53,842 nucleotides of DNA from Chloroflexota bacterium (lineage in GTDB: Bacteria; Chloroflexota; Anaerolineae; Anaerolineales; Anaerolineaceae): the NCBI GenBank assembly GCA_021372725.1, contig JAJFTV010000050.1, forward strand, positions 1 through 53,842. Direction: 5' to 3'. Positions 18,026 through 25,620 of this stretch are shown in pieces; within the stretch, counting starts at the first letter, position 1; every line of letters begins with the position of its first letter. Both the position numbers and the translations under genes were made by a program. The notes beneath the pieces are model-generated. The model was not told the DNA's origin and ran no database searches. It saw only the letters and a list, made by a program, of their open reading frames with translations.

Positions 18026-19449
18026 GATTCCCGGGGTGTTTCTAATATTTCCTGTAGATGCTGGCCGTAAACCGTACCAGCCGTCAGACCTGAGCGCCAG
18101 CTTTTTACCGGTTCAAGACAACGCCGGGCTGCTGCATTCAGGTCTAGTCCCGATGCCAATTGAGTCAACCATACAGCCTGGGCGGCATATTTAACATTAT
18201 TCTTCGGTTCGATGCGGTCAAAATCATCGAAAAACCAGGCGCAGGAAGTAAACATCCGCTGCCGTTCGAATTGAGCGGCCAGCAGCAGTGCGATGCGCCT
18301 GACTTCCTGTTCATCCATATTTGCCGGAATATTCTGCCGAATATAATCGTCTTCCGGGATTTGTTGATTGATCACTGAAATGTAATCGTGCCTCAGTTTC
18401 CACGGGTCGGCCGGGTAAATAGATAATCGTTGGGTGTAGATTTTATCGATTTCGTTGGCGATTTGATTGAATGCCTTTCTGAGCGGCCGTTTCCAGGTTC
18501 CATTCTCGGTACAACCGCAAGAAGTTGCCCATCGCTTAACCCCGTGAGGGCAGCTCCAGGAAGTATTTTCGTTGATCTCAACCGTTTCTGAGGGCGCGTG
18601 ATCCATCAGCCACAGAGCAGGAAATGATTTTTGTACTTCCTGACCCTGTACTGCACGGTTAAGCAGATAAGACAGGAATTTATCGCGGAACGGGTGATGA
18701 TGCCCGTATGTCTCACCATCCGAAGCGATGATCAGAAGTTGATCTTTGGGACTGTTTCCATTCCGGTTGTTGAACTGCGGCAGCAACGTTTGATTAAGGA
18801 ACTGATCTGCATTGGCTGTTGCGCCAGGATCAAAACTGATGCGGGTACTAAGATTCTGATGATAGAAGAACACAATCATCCGCCGGCCTTCAAAACAATC
18901 GACCCAATATGGCCGGCTGACATCCAGGTTTTTTACTTTTGCCTGCCAGGGGGCAAGAATCGTGAACTGGATGTCATTTTGTGCCAGAATATCCAGAGTT
19001 TCCAAATCGACGGCCGTCTCGGGCAACCACATCCCCATGGGTTGATGCAAATAACGGTATTTGAAATCCTCAATCCCCCAGCGGATCTGTGTCCACTTAT
19101 CGGCTGTAGAGGCCAGGGGCAGGATGGTATGGTTATAGGCCTGTGCCATGGCGTTGCCCACTCCATACCGGCGCACATTGACATGATCCTGTTCAATGAT
19201 GCCGGCCAACGTTTGTGGATCTGCTTTTGCCATCCAATCAACCAGTGTTGGCCCAATATCAAAACTGATCCCTTCAAAATTTCTCAACTCCGCATTGGGT
19301 TGGTAGCACTGATCGTTGATCCGTTCGTTCCAGTCGTGAAAAGGTGCAGCCCCGAGCTCCTCCGGAATTTTTCCCGTCAGGGGGTTTTCCCTGGGAGGTT
19401 GGTAAAAGTGACCGTGAATGCAGAACGCATGCTTTTCGTGATTTTCCAA
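17980..19449 (-). CDS. GH57 family glycoside hydrolase
   Basis: This 489-residue protein starts with the GH57 signature HGHFYQPPRENP and has WLPETAVD with likely nucleophile E144 and ASDGETYGHHHPF with likely acid D244. GH57 enzymes include amylopullulanases, 4-alpha-glucanotransferases and branching enzymes, mainly in thermophiles and anaerobes. No signal peptide is present. Together with the convergent GH13 enzyme it suggests storage or import of alpha-glucan. Its last 15 codons run antisense through the GH13 C-terminus, and no terminator separates the two genes. It follows the SDR gene by three bases, so those two are co-transcribed. Confidence 0.9.
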   Translation of the reverse strand: MENHEKHAFCIHGHFYQPPRENPLTGKIPEELGAAPFHDWNERINDQCYQPNAELRNFEGISFDIGPTLVDWMAKADPQTLAGIIEQDHVNVRRYGVGNAMAQAYNHTILPLASTADKWTQIRWGIEDFKYRYLHQPMGMWLPETAVDLETLDILAQNDIQFTILAPWQAKVKNLDVSRPYWVDCFEGRRMIVFFYHQNLSTRISFDPGATANADQFLNQTLLPQFNNRNGNSPKDQLLIIASDGETYGHHHPFRDKFLSYLLNRAVQGQEVQKSFPALWLMDHAPSETVEINENTSWSCPHGVKRWATSCGCTENGTWKRPLRKAFNQIANEIDKIYTQRLSIYPADPWKLRHDYISVINQQIPEDDYIRQNIPANMDEQEVRRIALLLAAQFERQRMFTSCAWFFDDFDRIEPKNNVKYAAQAVWLTQLASGLDLNAAARRCLEPVKSWRSGLTAGTVYGQHLQEILETPRESYAGELASRLKNFST

Positions 19450-19452
19450 ATT

Positions 19453-20346
19453 CTATTTGCCTTTAAGATAACCAAGTTGATTTGAAAATCGGGATGGAAT
19501 TATACCGAATATTCGCGGTAGTGTGTCGATTGAACAGGTCCGATCGGAAGCAAGATAATCCAGCCAGTTAACTGAAATTGGCAGCCGCCCGATAAATTGT
19601 TCAATAATTAATGCCAGTGTCCGTAAATAAACCGGCGAGAGCGAGGATAATTGACGTTTTCGACCTGTCACTTCCATAATAACCTCAAGTATTTGCCGAA
19701 TGGTCAGATATTCACCACCGCCAACTGGAATAATCTGGTTGATGGCATTGGTATTGCCCAACGTCCATAGAATACACGCGACCAGGTCATCCACCCATAC
19801 CGGTTGGACGAGCGTTTTCCCGTCACCGGGCAGAAAAATCATTCCGGGTGATTTTTTCAGCAACTGTAAAATGGAGGTCGTAAACTGGTCACCTGGGCCA
19901 TAGGTAACGGCAGATCTTAAAATGGTATATGGCACCTGGCTGCGAATGATATTCGACTCGCAAATCGATTTTGTTTTCAGCATGGCGTACGCTGAACCTT
20001 TATCAGCGCCGATATGGCTCAGGTATATCAGTTGTTTTACCCGGCTCTGGCTGGCAGCCCGCAGCAGTGCCGTTGTCCCGTTGATATCTACACCGGTGAA
20101 ATCCGCCTTTGATCCTTGACGCTCATCTGAAACGAGGTGGATCACAACATCCACATCCCGGAAGGCAGCCCGCAGTCCACGTTCATCCTCCAACGAGGAA
20201 ACCGCTATATCGAGTGGTATCCCGGTCAACAGTTTAGGAGTCTCTTTTGAAGGTCTTACCAGCAGCCGTACAGGCTGATCCATATCGACAAGGTGCTTGA
20301 CCAGAACCTGGCCAATAAATCCGGTACCGCCTGCAACCAAAATCAT
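19453..20346 (-). CDS. NAD(P)-binding SDR-family protein (complex I NDUFA9-like)
   Basis: A 297-residue atypical short-chain dehydrogenase with the N-terminal nucleotide motif MILVAGGTGFIGQVL, VIHLVSDE, and LRSAVTYGPGDQF, in place of the classical YxxxK (the usual tyrosine region is weak). Such proteins resemble NDUFA9 or NmrA-like nucleotide sensors and may not be enzymes. It is the first gene of a two-gene minus-strand unit with the GH57 gene three bases downstream. Sugar-nucleotide activity cannot be excluded but is not shown. Confidence 0.82.
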   Translation of the reverse strand: MILVAGGTGFIGQVLVKHLVDMDQPVRLLVRPSKETPKLLTGIPLDIAVSSLEDERGLRAAFRDVDVVIHLVSDERQGSKADFTGVDINGTTALLRAASQSRVKQLIYLSHIGADKGSAYAMLKTKSICESNIIRSQVPYTILRSAVTYGPGDQFTTSILQLLKKSPGMIFLPGDGKTLVQPVWVDDLVACILWTLGNTNAINQIIPVGGGEYLTIRQILEVIMEVTGRKRQLSSLSPVYLRTLALIIEQFIGRLPISVNWLDYLASDRTCSIDTLPRIFGIIPSRFSNQLGYLKGK

Positions 20347-20460
20347 AGAAATTGATTATAGCAGGGAATTCAGGATTGCGCCGTTCTCTTTGGCACATAT
20401 CTTGCAGCTATTAATTCGCAATTTGCATGCGATTCGTGAAAGGAACAACGGGATATTATT

Positions 20461-22041
20461 ATGGATGCTCAAACTGCTCTTGAATTCCAATACAGAAAAC
20501 GTATCGGATTTCATTACTATCCGGATACAGTTCATTACCGTTACCAAGATTTGAAAAACTGGCTTCCGGAACTCAAAGCCATGCAAACCTCGTGGATGCT
20601 GTTGATTGCGCCACCCGATCGTGCCATACCGGAGCCATTCATCAGAGGACTGCTGCAAAACAAAATTGAGCCGGTTTTGCATTTTACCTGTACTCCTGAA
20701 TCTTTGGGCCCTACCCAAAACGCTGAACTGTTGATCCGGGCTTATTCACGCTGGGGCATCAAGAAAATCATCTTCTTCGATCAGCCCAATCTGCGCTCCT
20801 CATGGTCCTCATCCGGTTGGACTCAAAAGAATCTTGTCGATCAATTCCTCGATTATTTCATCCCGTTTGCCAATCTGGCACTGCAATACGGAATTACCCC
20901 CATCTTTCCTCCCCTGCATCCGGGTGGAGATTATTGGGATACAGTATTTCTGCGGTCTGCACTCACCAAAATCCTTTCCCGTGATGAACAACTGATCGAT
21001 CAAATGCAAATGGCTGCGTATGCCTGGACCTGGAATAAATCATTGAATTGGGGTGCAGGGGGCCCGGAAACCTGGACCAACAATCGCCCTTATTCAAAAC
21101 CCACCGAACCCGATCAAAGAGGATTTCGTGCATTCGAGTGGTATAACCAGATCACAGAGAATATATTGGGGAAAACGCTGCCGATCTTTCTGCTGGGAGC
21201 AGGGCTGCAATATCCACCGCAAGAAAAGCAGGATGCGGAATACTTTCAAAACGGCCTGACCCGTACTGTCATTATGATCGCGAATTTGTTATCCGGCCAA
21301 AAAGTGATTACCAATGACCTGGAAAATGAATTACTGGAACCTGTGGCAGACAATATCGTCAGTGCATTTTACTGGTTATTAACTACGGCAGCGGGTGATC
21401 CTTTTGAGAGTCAGGCCTGGTATCAAGCCAATGACGTTCATCTGCCGGTTGTAAAATCATTCCAGAATTGGTGTGCAGAAGCCTGTGAAAAGGATGAGAA
21501 AATCTGGCGTGAAAAGAGAAAAAATCTCGTTCACCAAACTCCGAAAGTGGAAGGAAAACCAGATGAGAAAGGGGAAGACCTTTTCTTCGACGATAGTGTT
21601 ACCACCGGAGTGCTGACTGCAGAAACAGATCCGATGATGACACCCAATCCGCCTGATCAAAAAAACGATTTTTCACAAAACCTTGATGTAAATAAACCGG
21701 GTTTCTCCGCCAACCAAATGGGGCAAAACTCAAAAATGAACTCCCAGCGGGAAAAAAGCACCAATTTTGTCCGGCCGATTGACCATTACCTTTTACTGCC
21801 GGTTTATGAATGGGGAGTGGCGGACTGGCATTTGGATGTGATCCGTCCGTTTATCAAGAAGCATCGTGCCACAGTTGGGTTCTCGATAAAGGAAGCGGCT
21901 CTGGCCAAAAAGGTGACAGTTGTCGGGAATGTTCAAAGCTTCCCGGAAGAACTGCTCGATAAATTACGCTCTGCCGGTTGTGAAGTGGAACGAATTCAGG
22001 GCGATGGTACAAGTATTGCATCTCAACTGGCTACGAGGTGA
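20461..22041 (+). CDS. Hypothetical protein, TIM-barrel-like N-terminus
   Basis: I do not recognise a named family. The 526-residue protein has an N-terminal part of about 330 residues with alternating strands and helices (for example RIGFHYYPDTV, WMLLIAPPDRAIPEPF, KKIIFFDQPN, WYNQITENILG) that recalls glycoside-hydrolase-like barrels. A charged low-complexity linker spans about 350-430. The C-terminal 95 residues contain LLPVYEWGVADWHLDVI and resemble a small Rossmann-like module ending in GDGTSIASQL. No signal peptide is seen. ftsZ follows after four bases, so co-expression is very likely and a link to division or envelope growth is possible, but this is inference from position only. Confidence 0.75.
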   Translation: MDAQTALEFQYRKRIGFHYYPDTVHYRYQDLKNWLPELKAMQTSWMLLIAPPDRAIPEPFIRGLLQNKIEPVLHFTCTPESLGPTQNAELLIRAYSRWGIKKIIFFDQPNLRSSWSSSGWTQKNLVDQFLDYFIPFANLALQYGITPIFPPLHPGGDYWDTVFLRSALTKILSRDEQLIDQMQMAAYAWTWNKSLNWGAGGPETWTNNRPYSKPTEPDQRGFRAFEWYNQITENILGKTLPIFLLGAGLQYPPQEKQDAEYFQNGLTRTVIMIANLLSGQKVITNDLENELLEPVADNIVSAFYWLLTTAAGDPFESQAWYQANDVHLPVVKSFQNWCAEACEKDEKIWREKRKNLVHQTPKVEGKPDEKGEDLFFDDSVTTGVLTAETDPMMTPNPPDQKNDFSQNLDVNKPGFSANQMGQNSKMNSQREKSTNFVRPIDHYLLLPVYEWGVADWHLDVIRPFIKKHRATVGFSIKEAALAKKVTVVGNVQSFPEELLDKLRSAGCEVERIQGDGTSIASQLATR

Positions 22042-22045
22042 AAGA

Positions 22046-23203
22046 ATGAATGGTCAATATGAGTTGAAACATTCGTCAAACGATCCATTGGAAGTACCCA
22101 TCCCTGTCATCAAAGTCATGGGACTTGGTGGAGGAGGGTCCAACGCGATTAACCGAATGATCGAACTGGGATTATCCGGCGTTGAATACATCGCTGCCAA
22201 TACCGATGCTCAGGCGCTCAAGAACAGCGTTGCTCCAGTAAAAATTCAACTTGGCCCTAATCTGACGCGCGGGTTGGGTGCAGGCGGAAATCCGGCTGTC
22301 GGAGAGGCAGCCGCAGAGGAAAGCCGTAAAGAAATACAGGCAGCTCTTCAGGGCGCCGATATGGTTTTTGTCACCGCCGGCATGGGTGGCGGCACTGGTA
22401 CGGGGGCCATCTCTGTGGCGGCGCGAATCTCGCGCTCTTTGGGTGCTGTAACAGTGGGAATAGTCACCTCGCCATTTTCCTTTGAAATGGGCAAACGGCA
22501 AAAAAATGCACAGGAAGGCCTGACATTACTTCGCCAGCATACCGATACATTGATCAATGTGCCTAATGACAGTCTGCTGAAGGTCTCACCGCATGATCTG
22601 CCGATTGATCTTGCTTTTCGGCTTGCAGACGACGTTTTACGTCAGGGGATACAGGGCATCACCCAGATCGTCACTCAACCGGGCATGATTAATGTCGATT
22701 TTTCACACGTCCGAAACATGATGTTAACGGGCGGCGGTGCATTAATGGTGCTCGGGTATGGAAAAGGCCCAAACCGCGCCATGCAGGCAGTATGGCACGC
22801 CCTTAACCATCCATTACTGGAAGCAGTTTCGCTCCAGAATGCAACCGGGATCATTGCGAACTTTACCGGAGGAGAAGATCTGGCATTTTATGAAGTTGCT
22901 GAAGCATTAAATCATCTTCATTCACTTACCAGCGATGAGACGGAGATTATCCCGGGCATTAACACCAATCCTCAATTCAATGACCGGGTGGAAGTAATTC
23001 TGGTCATCACCGGCATGGGAGGGCAATCGATTGATAAAAAACCGGACCAGGCTGGTCGGGAACGACCTTACATAAGCGGCTCCAGCAGACCAGGATCAGC
23101 AAACAACAGTTTCACCAAGGATGCCTCAACCAGATCCTTGTCAGATCGGCCAGATTATGATGTACAGTCGTTTGCACGCAAGAAAGAACTATCTGACGAA
23201 TAG
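22046..23203 (+). CDS. ftsZ: FtsZ cell-division GTPase with altered T7 loop
   Basis: This 385-residue tubulin-fold protein has GLGGGGSNAINRM for nucleotide binding, the tubulin signature GMGGGTGTGA and a C-terminal tail ending with YDVQSFARKK, like the conserved FtsA/ZipA-binding peptide. FtsZ polymerises at midcell using GTP. In the T7 loop, where E. coli has NVDFADV, this one reads NVDFSHV: N216 and D218 are kept but the second catalytic aspartate position is H221 (22706-22708). GAGGTG precedes the ATG at 22046. The usual mur/fts neighbourhood is absent; upstream is an unknown barrel-like protein and downstream are small unknowns and tat genes. It may be a second, slower or partner FtsZ rather than the main one. 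Confidence 0.9.
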   Translation: MNGQYELKHSSNDPLEVPIPVIKVMGLGGGGSNAINRMIELGLSGVEYIAANTDAQALKNSVAPVKIQLGPNLTRGLGAGGNPAVGEAAAEESRKEIQAALQGADMVFVTAGMGGGTGTGAISVAARISRSLGAVTVGIVTSPFSFEMGKRQKNAQEGLTLLRQHTDTLINVPNDSLLKVSPHDLPIDLAFRLADDVLRQGIQGITQIVTQPGMINVDFSHVRNMMLTGGGALMVLGYGKGPNRAMQAVWHALNHPLLEAVSLQNATGIIANFTGGEDLAFYEVAEALNHLHSLTSDETEIIPGINTNPQFNDRVEVILVITGMGGQSIDKKPDQAGRERPYISGSSRPGSANNSFTKDASTRSLSDRPDYDVQSFARKKELSDE

Positions 23204-23229
23204 GTTTACTTCACAGCGGGCTCACCAAG

Positions 23230-23288
23230 CCTTTGTCAGCCATCCCCCTGCTTGTGTCGGCATTCGAAAATCACCTGGCTGACAAAGG
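23230..23288. repeat. 13-bp inverted repeat with 33-base loop
   Basis: CCTTTGTCAGCCA (23230-23242) is perfectly complementary to TGGCTGACAAAGG (23276-23288). It lies between ftsZ and the small gene at 23306, without a T-run, so it is not a standard terminator. It could be a processing site, attenuator or remnant element. Confidence 0.6.
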
Positions 23289-23305
23289 GAATAGAGGAAT
23301 TACAA

Positions 23306-23524
23306 ATGGAACCAGGTGTACTTGAAAAAATCTGCAGCCAAATTTATCGAAAATATCCTGAATTTAAAGGGAAAAGGCCCAGGGTTAAGGCTTATGCCAG
23401 TACTCAAAACCTGCTGATTTTCAGCAGCCAGGGGACGACAGCAGACGGAAAATCTATTACCCGCTCCCTGCGTGTCATTGTCGATGAAAATGGCAAAATT
23501 GGAAAAGTGACCACATCGCGTTGA
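23306..23524 (+). CDS. Small conserved-looking protein of unknown function
   Basis: A 72-residue basic protein with a helical start (VLEKICSQIYRKYPEF) and a beta-rich second half (NLLIFSSQGTTADGKS, then RVIVDENGKIGKV). The ATG at 23306 has AGAGGA eight bases upstream; the open frame extends to 23252 but through the inverted repeat. It lacks a signal peptide or membrane segment. It sits 102 bases after ftsZ on the same strand. No function can be assigned. Confidence 0.65.
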   Translation: MEPGVLEKICSQIYRKYPEFKGKRPRVKAYASTQNLLIFSSQGTTADGKSITRSLRVIVDENGKIGKVTTSR

Positions 23525-23536
23525 GGCAGATTGCTG

Positions 23537-23773
23537 ATGCTGGCAAAAATTTCCTCCCGCTTGGAGCTCATTTTCCTGGATATCTTTATTTATGTCCTCA
23601 GTGATACAAAGTGGTTTCGTATGATTGTACGCGGGTTTTATACAATCACGAACAATCGCCAGCAGTTACACCGGTTTATTTATATTTGTTTTGTATTTGG
23701 TTTGATTGGTTTGAGCCTGGGCTGGTTGTTATCCGTCTTGTTGAGCAGAACCGGCTTCATGGGCATTTTCTGA
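23537..23773 (+). CDS. Possible small membrane protein
   Basis: A 78-residue open frame with an amphipathic, basic N-terminal half and a strong hydrophobic segment near the C-terminus (about 47-68, FIYICFVFGLIGLSLGWLL). GAGG lies about ten bases before the ATG. The last 45 bases overlap the 3' end of the convergent tatB-like gene. It fills an otherwise empty 200-base space and begins 12 bases after the previous small gene, which supports it, but the ribosome-binding site is weak and no family is recognised. Confidence 0.45.
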   Translation: MLAKISSRLELIFLDIFIYVLSDTKWFRMIVRGFYTITNNRQQLHRFIYICFVFGLIGLSLGWLLSVLLSRTGFMGIF

Positions 23774-24226
23774 GGGATTTTCCAACTTTTCAGGATCAGG
23801 CTGTTTTTCTTTTCCTGCCGGCTCACCAGACATTGGCGGAACAACTTCCTCAACAGGCTTAGGCTGTTCATCCCCCTTCACATTATCCGGTGGGGTGGTT
23901 TTTTTCTCAGTCTTCGATTTGGCTGCCGAAGTCTTTTTAGGTGGCTCCAGGGGATTGGTCTTTGCAATGTCCTGGAATTGTTTGTTCATTTTATTCAACT
24001 CTTCAACAGTTTCATCCAGCTCAGCTTCATGGATAAATTTCTGTGGCAGTTCTCTAATCTCCTGGCTGGTATTGACCAATGATTTCCAGACTGGTGAGCG
24101 AATAATTTTACTGACCGATTTTGCCAGTTTTCGCCCGGTACGAACCATTTCTTCCGGACCCAACACGATCAACGCGATCATGACAATTAACAACAACTCC
24201 ATGGGGCCAATGTTAAATATTTCCAT
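23729..24226 (-). CDS. tatB: Tat translocase subunit, TatA/TatB family (TatB-like)
   Basis: The 165-residue protein begins MEIFNIGPMELLLIVMIAL, a short membrane helix, then the hinge LGPEEMVRTGRKLAK and an amphipathic helix, as in TatB. The C-terminal 100 residues are a charged K/E/P-rich tail with low complexity. TatB-type subunits, with TatC, recognise folded twin-arginine precursors. It follows tatA by 44 bases on the same strand. The very long tail and the GPEE hinge favour TatB over TatA, but families overlap. The 3' end overlaps a possible small convergent gene by 45 bases. Confidence 0.8.
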   Translation of the reverse strand: MEIFNIGPMELLLIVMIALIVLGPEEMVRTGRKLAKSVSKIIRSPVWKSLVNTSQEIRELPQKFIHEAELDETVEELNKMNKQFQDIAKTNPLEPPKKTSAAKSKTEKKTTPPDNVKGDEQPKPVEEVVPPMSGEPAGKEKQPDPEKLENPSENAHEAGSAQQDG

Positions 24227-24270
24227 ATACCTGCAGCATGTGATACAGTTTTTTTTACCCTGGTGGCAAT

Positions 24271-24453
24271 TTAACTATTCTTGTCGTCTTCACCGGTCTT
24301 TTTCTTGGTTTCATCGTCATGGTCAAGATTACGGCGAAAAATCTTAATCCCTTTCGCCAAATCAGCAGCAATTTTTGGCAGACGGCCGCCAAAAAGCACC
24401 AATACGATCAGGAGAACAATTAATAACTCAGGCCACCCGATACGAACCGGCAT
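24271..24453 (-). CDS. tatA: Tat translocase pore subunit TatA
   Basis: This 60-residue protein has one membrane helix, [16 protein letters not shown], then the canonical [18 protein letters not shown] amphipathic helix and a short acidic/basic tail. TatA multimers form the passage for folded proteins. AAGGAG lies seven bases before the ATG at 24453, which rules out the longer frame to 24504. A 170-base gap with two hairpins separates it from tatC, so stoichiometry between tatC and tatA may be set in that gap. Confidence 0.92.
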   Translation of the reverse strand: MPVRIGWPELLIVLLIVLVLFGGRLPKIAADLAKGIKIFRRNLDHDDETKKKTGEDDKNS

Positions 24454-24487
24454 CTTGCGCTCCTTAAGCTTTCCAAATGATACTACT

Positions 24488-24543
24488 GCTCTGTCAAAAC
24501 TCAATCTAACATTGCAACCAGTACTTTTTTACTTTGACAGAGC
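24488..24543. repeat. 11-bp inverted repeat between tatA and tatC (first)
   Basis: GCTCTGTCAAA (24488-24498) pairs perfectly with TTTGACAGAGC (24533-24543) around a 34-base loop. It is followed after three bases by a second element of the same size and design. Possible role: processing or partial termination between tatC and tatA. Confidence 0.6.
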
Positions 24544-24546
24544 TTA

Positions 24547-24600
24547 AAGTATTCCGTTACTTAAAAATGAAATCATTGAATCATGTTTGACGGAATACTT
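24547..24600. repeat. 11-bp inverted repeat between tatA and tatC (second)
   Basis: AAGTATTCCGT (24547-24557) pairs perfectly with ACGGAATACTT (24590-24600) around a 32-base loop. The sequence differs from the adjacent element, although geometry is nearly the same. It ends 25 bases from the tatC stop. Confidence 0.6.
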
Positions 24601-24624
24601 ACACAGATTATAAATCATTTACGT

Positions 24625-25530
24625 TTACTTTGCGAAATAGGCAAACAGGATACTCAGTAAGTAGAGGAAAAAAAGCGGCACCATGATGATGCCCATATTG
24701 ATTGGATCTACTGTCGGGCTGATGACGGCTGCCAGGATGGCAATAACGACAATTGCGATTCTCCATTGCTTTAACAGTTGTTGAGGTGTCACCAGTTTTA
24801 GTTTGGCCAGGATAAATACAACCAGAGGGGCTTCAAAGCATATACCGATCCAAAATAACAGGTTCGTTACAAAATTAAGGTAATTGGACAGACGCGGTGT
24901 GGTTGGAGTTCCAAGAAAATTCACCAAAACCGGGATGGCTGCCGGCAGCATGACATAGTTCGCAAATGCCACCCCCAAAAGAAAGAGAATAGTTGCTATT
25001 GGAATGGATAAATAAATCCACTTGCGTTCACCTGGCTTCAAACCTGGCATAATGAACGCCAAAATCTGGTAAACAATGAATGGAAATGCCAGGATCACCC
25101 CGCTTAACAGCGAGACGCGCATAAAAACGCTCACGTTCTCCGTCATTTCAATGGAAACCAGATTTTCAACTCCGCCGATTGGAACAGCCAGAATCTCAAT
25201 GATTTGCTGAGCAAATGCGAAACTGATCAAAGTGGTTACGAGGAGTGCAAGCAAGGATTTAAGCAAGCGTACGCGCAGTTCCTCAATATGCCCCCAGATA
25301 TCCATGGTTAACTCATTTCCAGCAGTGGTTTCCCCCTCGTCATTTCCAGTCGTAGTTTTCTCTTCGTCATTTCCGGCGGCGACTTCTTCCTCGCCAGTTC
25401 CAGCAGTGGCTTTCTCCTCGCCAGTTCCAGCAGTGGCTTTCTCCTCACCATTTCCAGCGGTGATTTCCTCCTCGCCATTTCCAGCGGTAGCTTTCTCTTC
25501 GTCATTTTCGGCAATATCATCTTCATTCAT
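24625..25530 (-). CDS. tatC: Tat translocase subunit TatC with repetitive acidic N-terminus
   Basis: The core (from about residue 76) starts MDIWGHIEELRVRLLKS, the TatC cytoplasmic signature that binds the twin-arginine motif, and continues with six hydrophobic segments, including the FPFIVYQILAF region and a LFWIGICFEAPLVVF block. Residues 11-73 are seven 9-residue repeats rich in E, A, T and G that no standard TatC has. The ATG at 25530 carries a weak GAGAG upstream; an internal ATG at 25305 would give a normal-length TatC of 226 residues without repeats, so both starts are possible. tatA and tatB follow on the same strand. Confidence 0.9.
   Translation of the reverse strand: MNEDDIAENDEEKATAGNGEEEITAGNGEEKATAGTGEEKATAGTGEEEVAAGNDEEKTTTGNDEGETTAGNELTMDIWGHIEELRVRLLKSLLALLVTTLISFAFAQQIIEILAVPIGGVENLVSIEMTENVSVFMRVSLLSGVILAFPFIVYQILAFIMPGLKPGERKWIYLSIPIATILFLLGVAFANYVMLPAAIPVLVNFLGTPTTPRLSNYLNFVTNLLFWIGICFEAPLVVFILAKLKLVTPQQLLKQWRIAIVVIAILAAVISPTVDPINMGIIMVPLFFLYLLSILFAYFAK
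25312..25500 (-). repeat. Seven tandem 27-bp coding repeats at the tatC 5' end
   Basis: The repeat unit encodes variants of EEKATAGTG. Two neighbouring copies are identical at DNA level and others differ by a few bases, so the array looks recent and prone to copy-number change. It lies in frame in the N-terminal extension of TatC, so any change in copy number keeps the frame. Confidence 0.85.
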
Positions 25531-25620
25531 CAGACACTCTCACCGGGACAAAATCGCCGCTGATCAGCATATTTTCATACAAACCAGCGGCATGTATTTT
25601 ATCACCTTCCAACTCAGAGA

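Noticed and set aside
25312..25500. Possible CRISPR array of 27-bp repeats
   Set aside because: Copies are directly adjacent with no unique spacers and encode in-frame 9-residue units of TatC.
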